From Synergistaceae bacterium (GTDB taxonomy: Bacteria; Synergistota; Synergistia; Synergistales; Synergistaceae), in assembly GCA_031290815.1 (NCBI GenBank), contig JAISLO010000092.1, positions 1 to 5,263 of the forward strand: a stretch of 5,263 nt of DNA, written 5' to 3'. Positions 4,345 to 5,263 of this stretch are shown here, in pieces (the stretch's first letter is position 1; each line of letters starts with the position of its first letter). Under the pieces are notes generated by a model that worked only from the letters and a program-made list of their open reading frames with translations, made no database searches and had not been told where the DNA came from. The position numbers were made by a program, and so were the translations under genes.

Positions 4345-5263
4345 ATAAACAATCCTACATCGCGACTCGGCCGCCGCGGATCGCGTTCGGCGATTGCAGC
4401 GGCGTTTTTGTTGATTGCGCTGTTCTCCTCGGCTGGAGATTGCGGCGCTTCGACGCTGACTCCAGCGGACGCCGGGAACATCAGGCTCGTCTCCGTCGAC
4501 TGCCTCGTAAAGGACGGGACCGTCTCGACAGGCTACAGCGCGATAGTCCGGGGCTACGCGGACGACGCCATAAGCCCAGACGTCTGGCTCCCATCAGAGC
4601 TTCTCGAAAGGTTGAATTTTCAGATAAAGCTCGACACGGAGAAAAATTCATTCATCCTGCGCGTACAGCGTCCTTCGGAGGCATTGGAGATCCCAATGCT
4701 GGAGTCGCTTGCGCCCAGCGCCCTCGACCTTGAGTTCCAGGCGCTGAGCGCGGACAACGCGCAATACTTCAACGCCAGCGGCTTAGAGCGGTACACCGGG
4801 CTGTCTTGTCTGCTCCCAGGGATGCCCGGAAACAAAGGAGACAGCGTTCTTGTCGGAGGAACGCCCAAGAAAGAAGCCCGCGGGGCGGAGGGCAGATCGC
4901 CCGACGTTCCCGGTACACCGGAGACCCCATTCAACCTCGTGTGGGATCACATCGCAGGCATCAATCCGGACATTTCATCGGCGGATTCGCTCCCCCCAGT
5001 GGAGGTGCTGTCCCCAACGTGGTTCGCCCTCTCCTCGGAGAACGGGGATGTGGTCAACAAGGGCAGCGTCGCTTACACGGCATCCGCGCACAAGAATGGG
5101 TATAGGGTGTGGGCCCTGGTCTCGAACGGATTTAAAAAGGACCGCACCAAGAAATTTCTGGCGTCGAAACGCGCGCAAGACGTTTTCATAGCCAGAATGC
5201 TTGCCTACGCCGCGATATACGGCTTAGACGGGATCAACATCGACTTCGAGAGCGTGGCGAACG
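4345..5263 (+). CDS. Secreted glycoside hydrolase family 18 protein, C-terminus cut by window edge
   Basis: An open frame runs from the end of the alkD-like gene to the right edge, 306 residues visible. Residues 1-36 form a signal peptide: an Arg-rich start (RLGRRGSRS), then the hydrophobic AIAAAFLLIALF and a small-residue region. The Cys33 context (AGDC) is not a good lipobox, so type I cleavage is more likely. Residues about 46-108 resemble a copper-amine-oxidase N-terminal-like stalk domain (VWLPSELLERLNFQIKLDTE). A Pro/Gly/charged linker (160-195) leads to a GH18 barrel: NLVWDHI, VLSPTWFALSSENGDV, GYRVWALVSNGF, then LDGINIDFE at 294-302, whose Glu302 is the expected proton donor of the DxxDxDxE motif (middle Asp is Asn, as in many spore or cell-wall relatives). 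Likely target is GlcNAc-containing polymer such as peptidoglycan or chitin. No ATG, GTG or TTG exists in frame before the signal sequence; ATA at 4345 is the suggested start. Its 2-nt distance from the previous stop suggests coupling. Confidence 0.85.
   Translation, partial: MNNPTSRLGRRGSRSAIAAAFLLIALFSSAGDCGASTLTPADAGNIRLVSVDCLVKDGTVSTGYSAIVRGYADDAISPDVWLPSELLERLNFQIKLDTEKNSFILRVQRPSEALEIPMLESLAPSALDLEFQALSADNAQYFNASGLERYTGLSCLLPGMPGNKGDSVLVGGTPKKEARGAEGRSPDVPGTPETPFNLVWDHIAGINPDISSADSLPPVEVLSPTWFALSSENGDVVNKGSVAYTASAHKNGYRVWALVSNGFKKDRTKKFLASKRAQDVFIARMLAYAAIYGLDGINIDFESVAN

Noticed and set aside
1..5263. CRISPR arrays, tandem repeats, insertion-sequence ends, tRNA or rRNA genes
   Set aside because: Reading both strands showed no regularly spaced repeats, no transposase-like frame and no tRNA- or rRNA-like segments.

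Overview
The window reads as an ordinary, gene-dense bacterial chromosome segment: moderately high GC, short intergenic gaps, Shine-Dalgarno (SD) sites and sigma70-type promoters. I found no phage, transposon, CRISPR, rRNA or tRNA signature. Two genes run off the edges. The gene set and the mixed codon use (frequent AGG and ATA next to GC-rich codons) would fit an anaerobe of the Synergistota or a related Firmicutes-like lineage, but the assignment is a low-confidence inference.

Left part (1-3398, minus strand): five genes point leftward from a promoter at about 3477-3504. In transcription order they are gpmA (phosphoglycerate mutase), an M19 membrane-dipeptidase homologue (2 nt after gpmA), a second histidine phosphatase (87 nt gap), a small ArsC/Spx-family thioredoxin-fold protein (53 nt gap) and a biotin-protein ligase (birA, cut by the left edge). 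The even orientation and small gaps suggest one transcript, possibly with internal regulation in the 1528-1614 gap, which holds an inverted repeat.

Middle (3399-3619): a 221-bp divergent intergenic region with a good promoter on each strand, a GC-rich hairpin at the predicted 5' end of the gpmA message and a small palindrome over the predicted start point of the rightward transcript.

Right part (3620-5263, plus strand): an AlkD-like HEAT-repeat DNA-alkylation-repair homologue, followed after 2 nt by a secreted family-18 glycoside hydrolase (GH18) that runs off the right edge just after its catalytic motif. The hydrolase has no in-frame ATG, GTG or TTG where its signal peptide begins; the codon at the right distance from a strong SD is ATA.

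The genes do not form a single pathway. GpmA serves glycolysis/gluconeogenesis, the dipeptidase probably serves peptide turnover, BirA serves biotin-dependent carboxylases, and the ArsC/Spx protein probably has a redox role. I see no convincing new multi-gene system. The most useful leads are the ATA start, the altered active-site positions in the AlkD homologue and the regulatory structures in the intergenic gaps.
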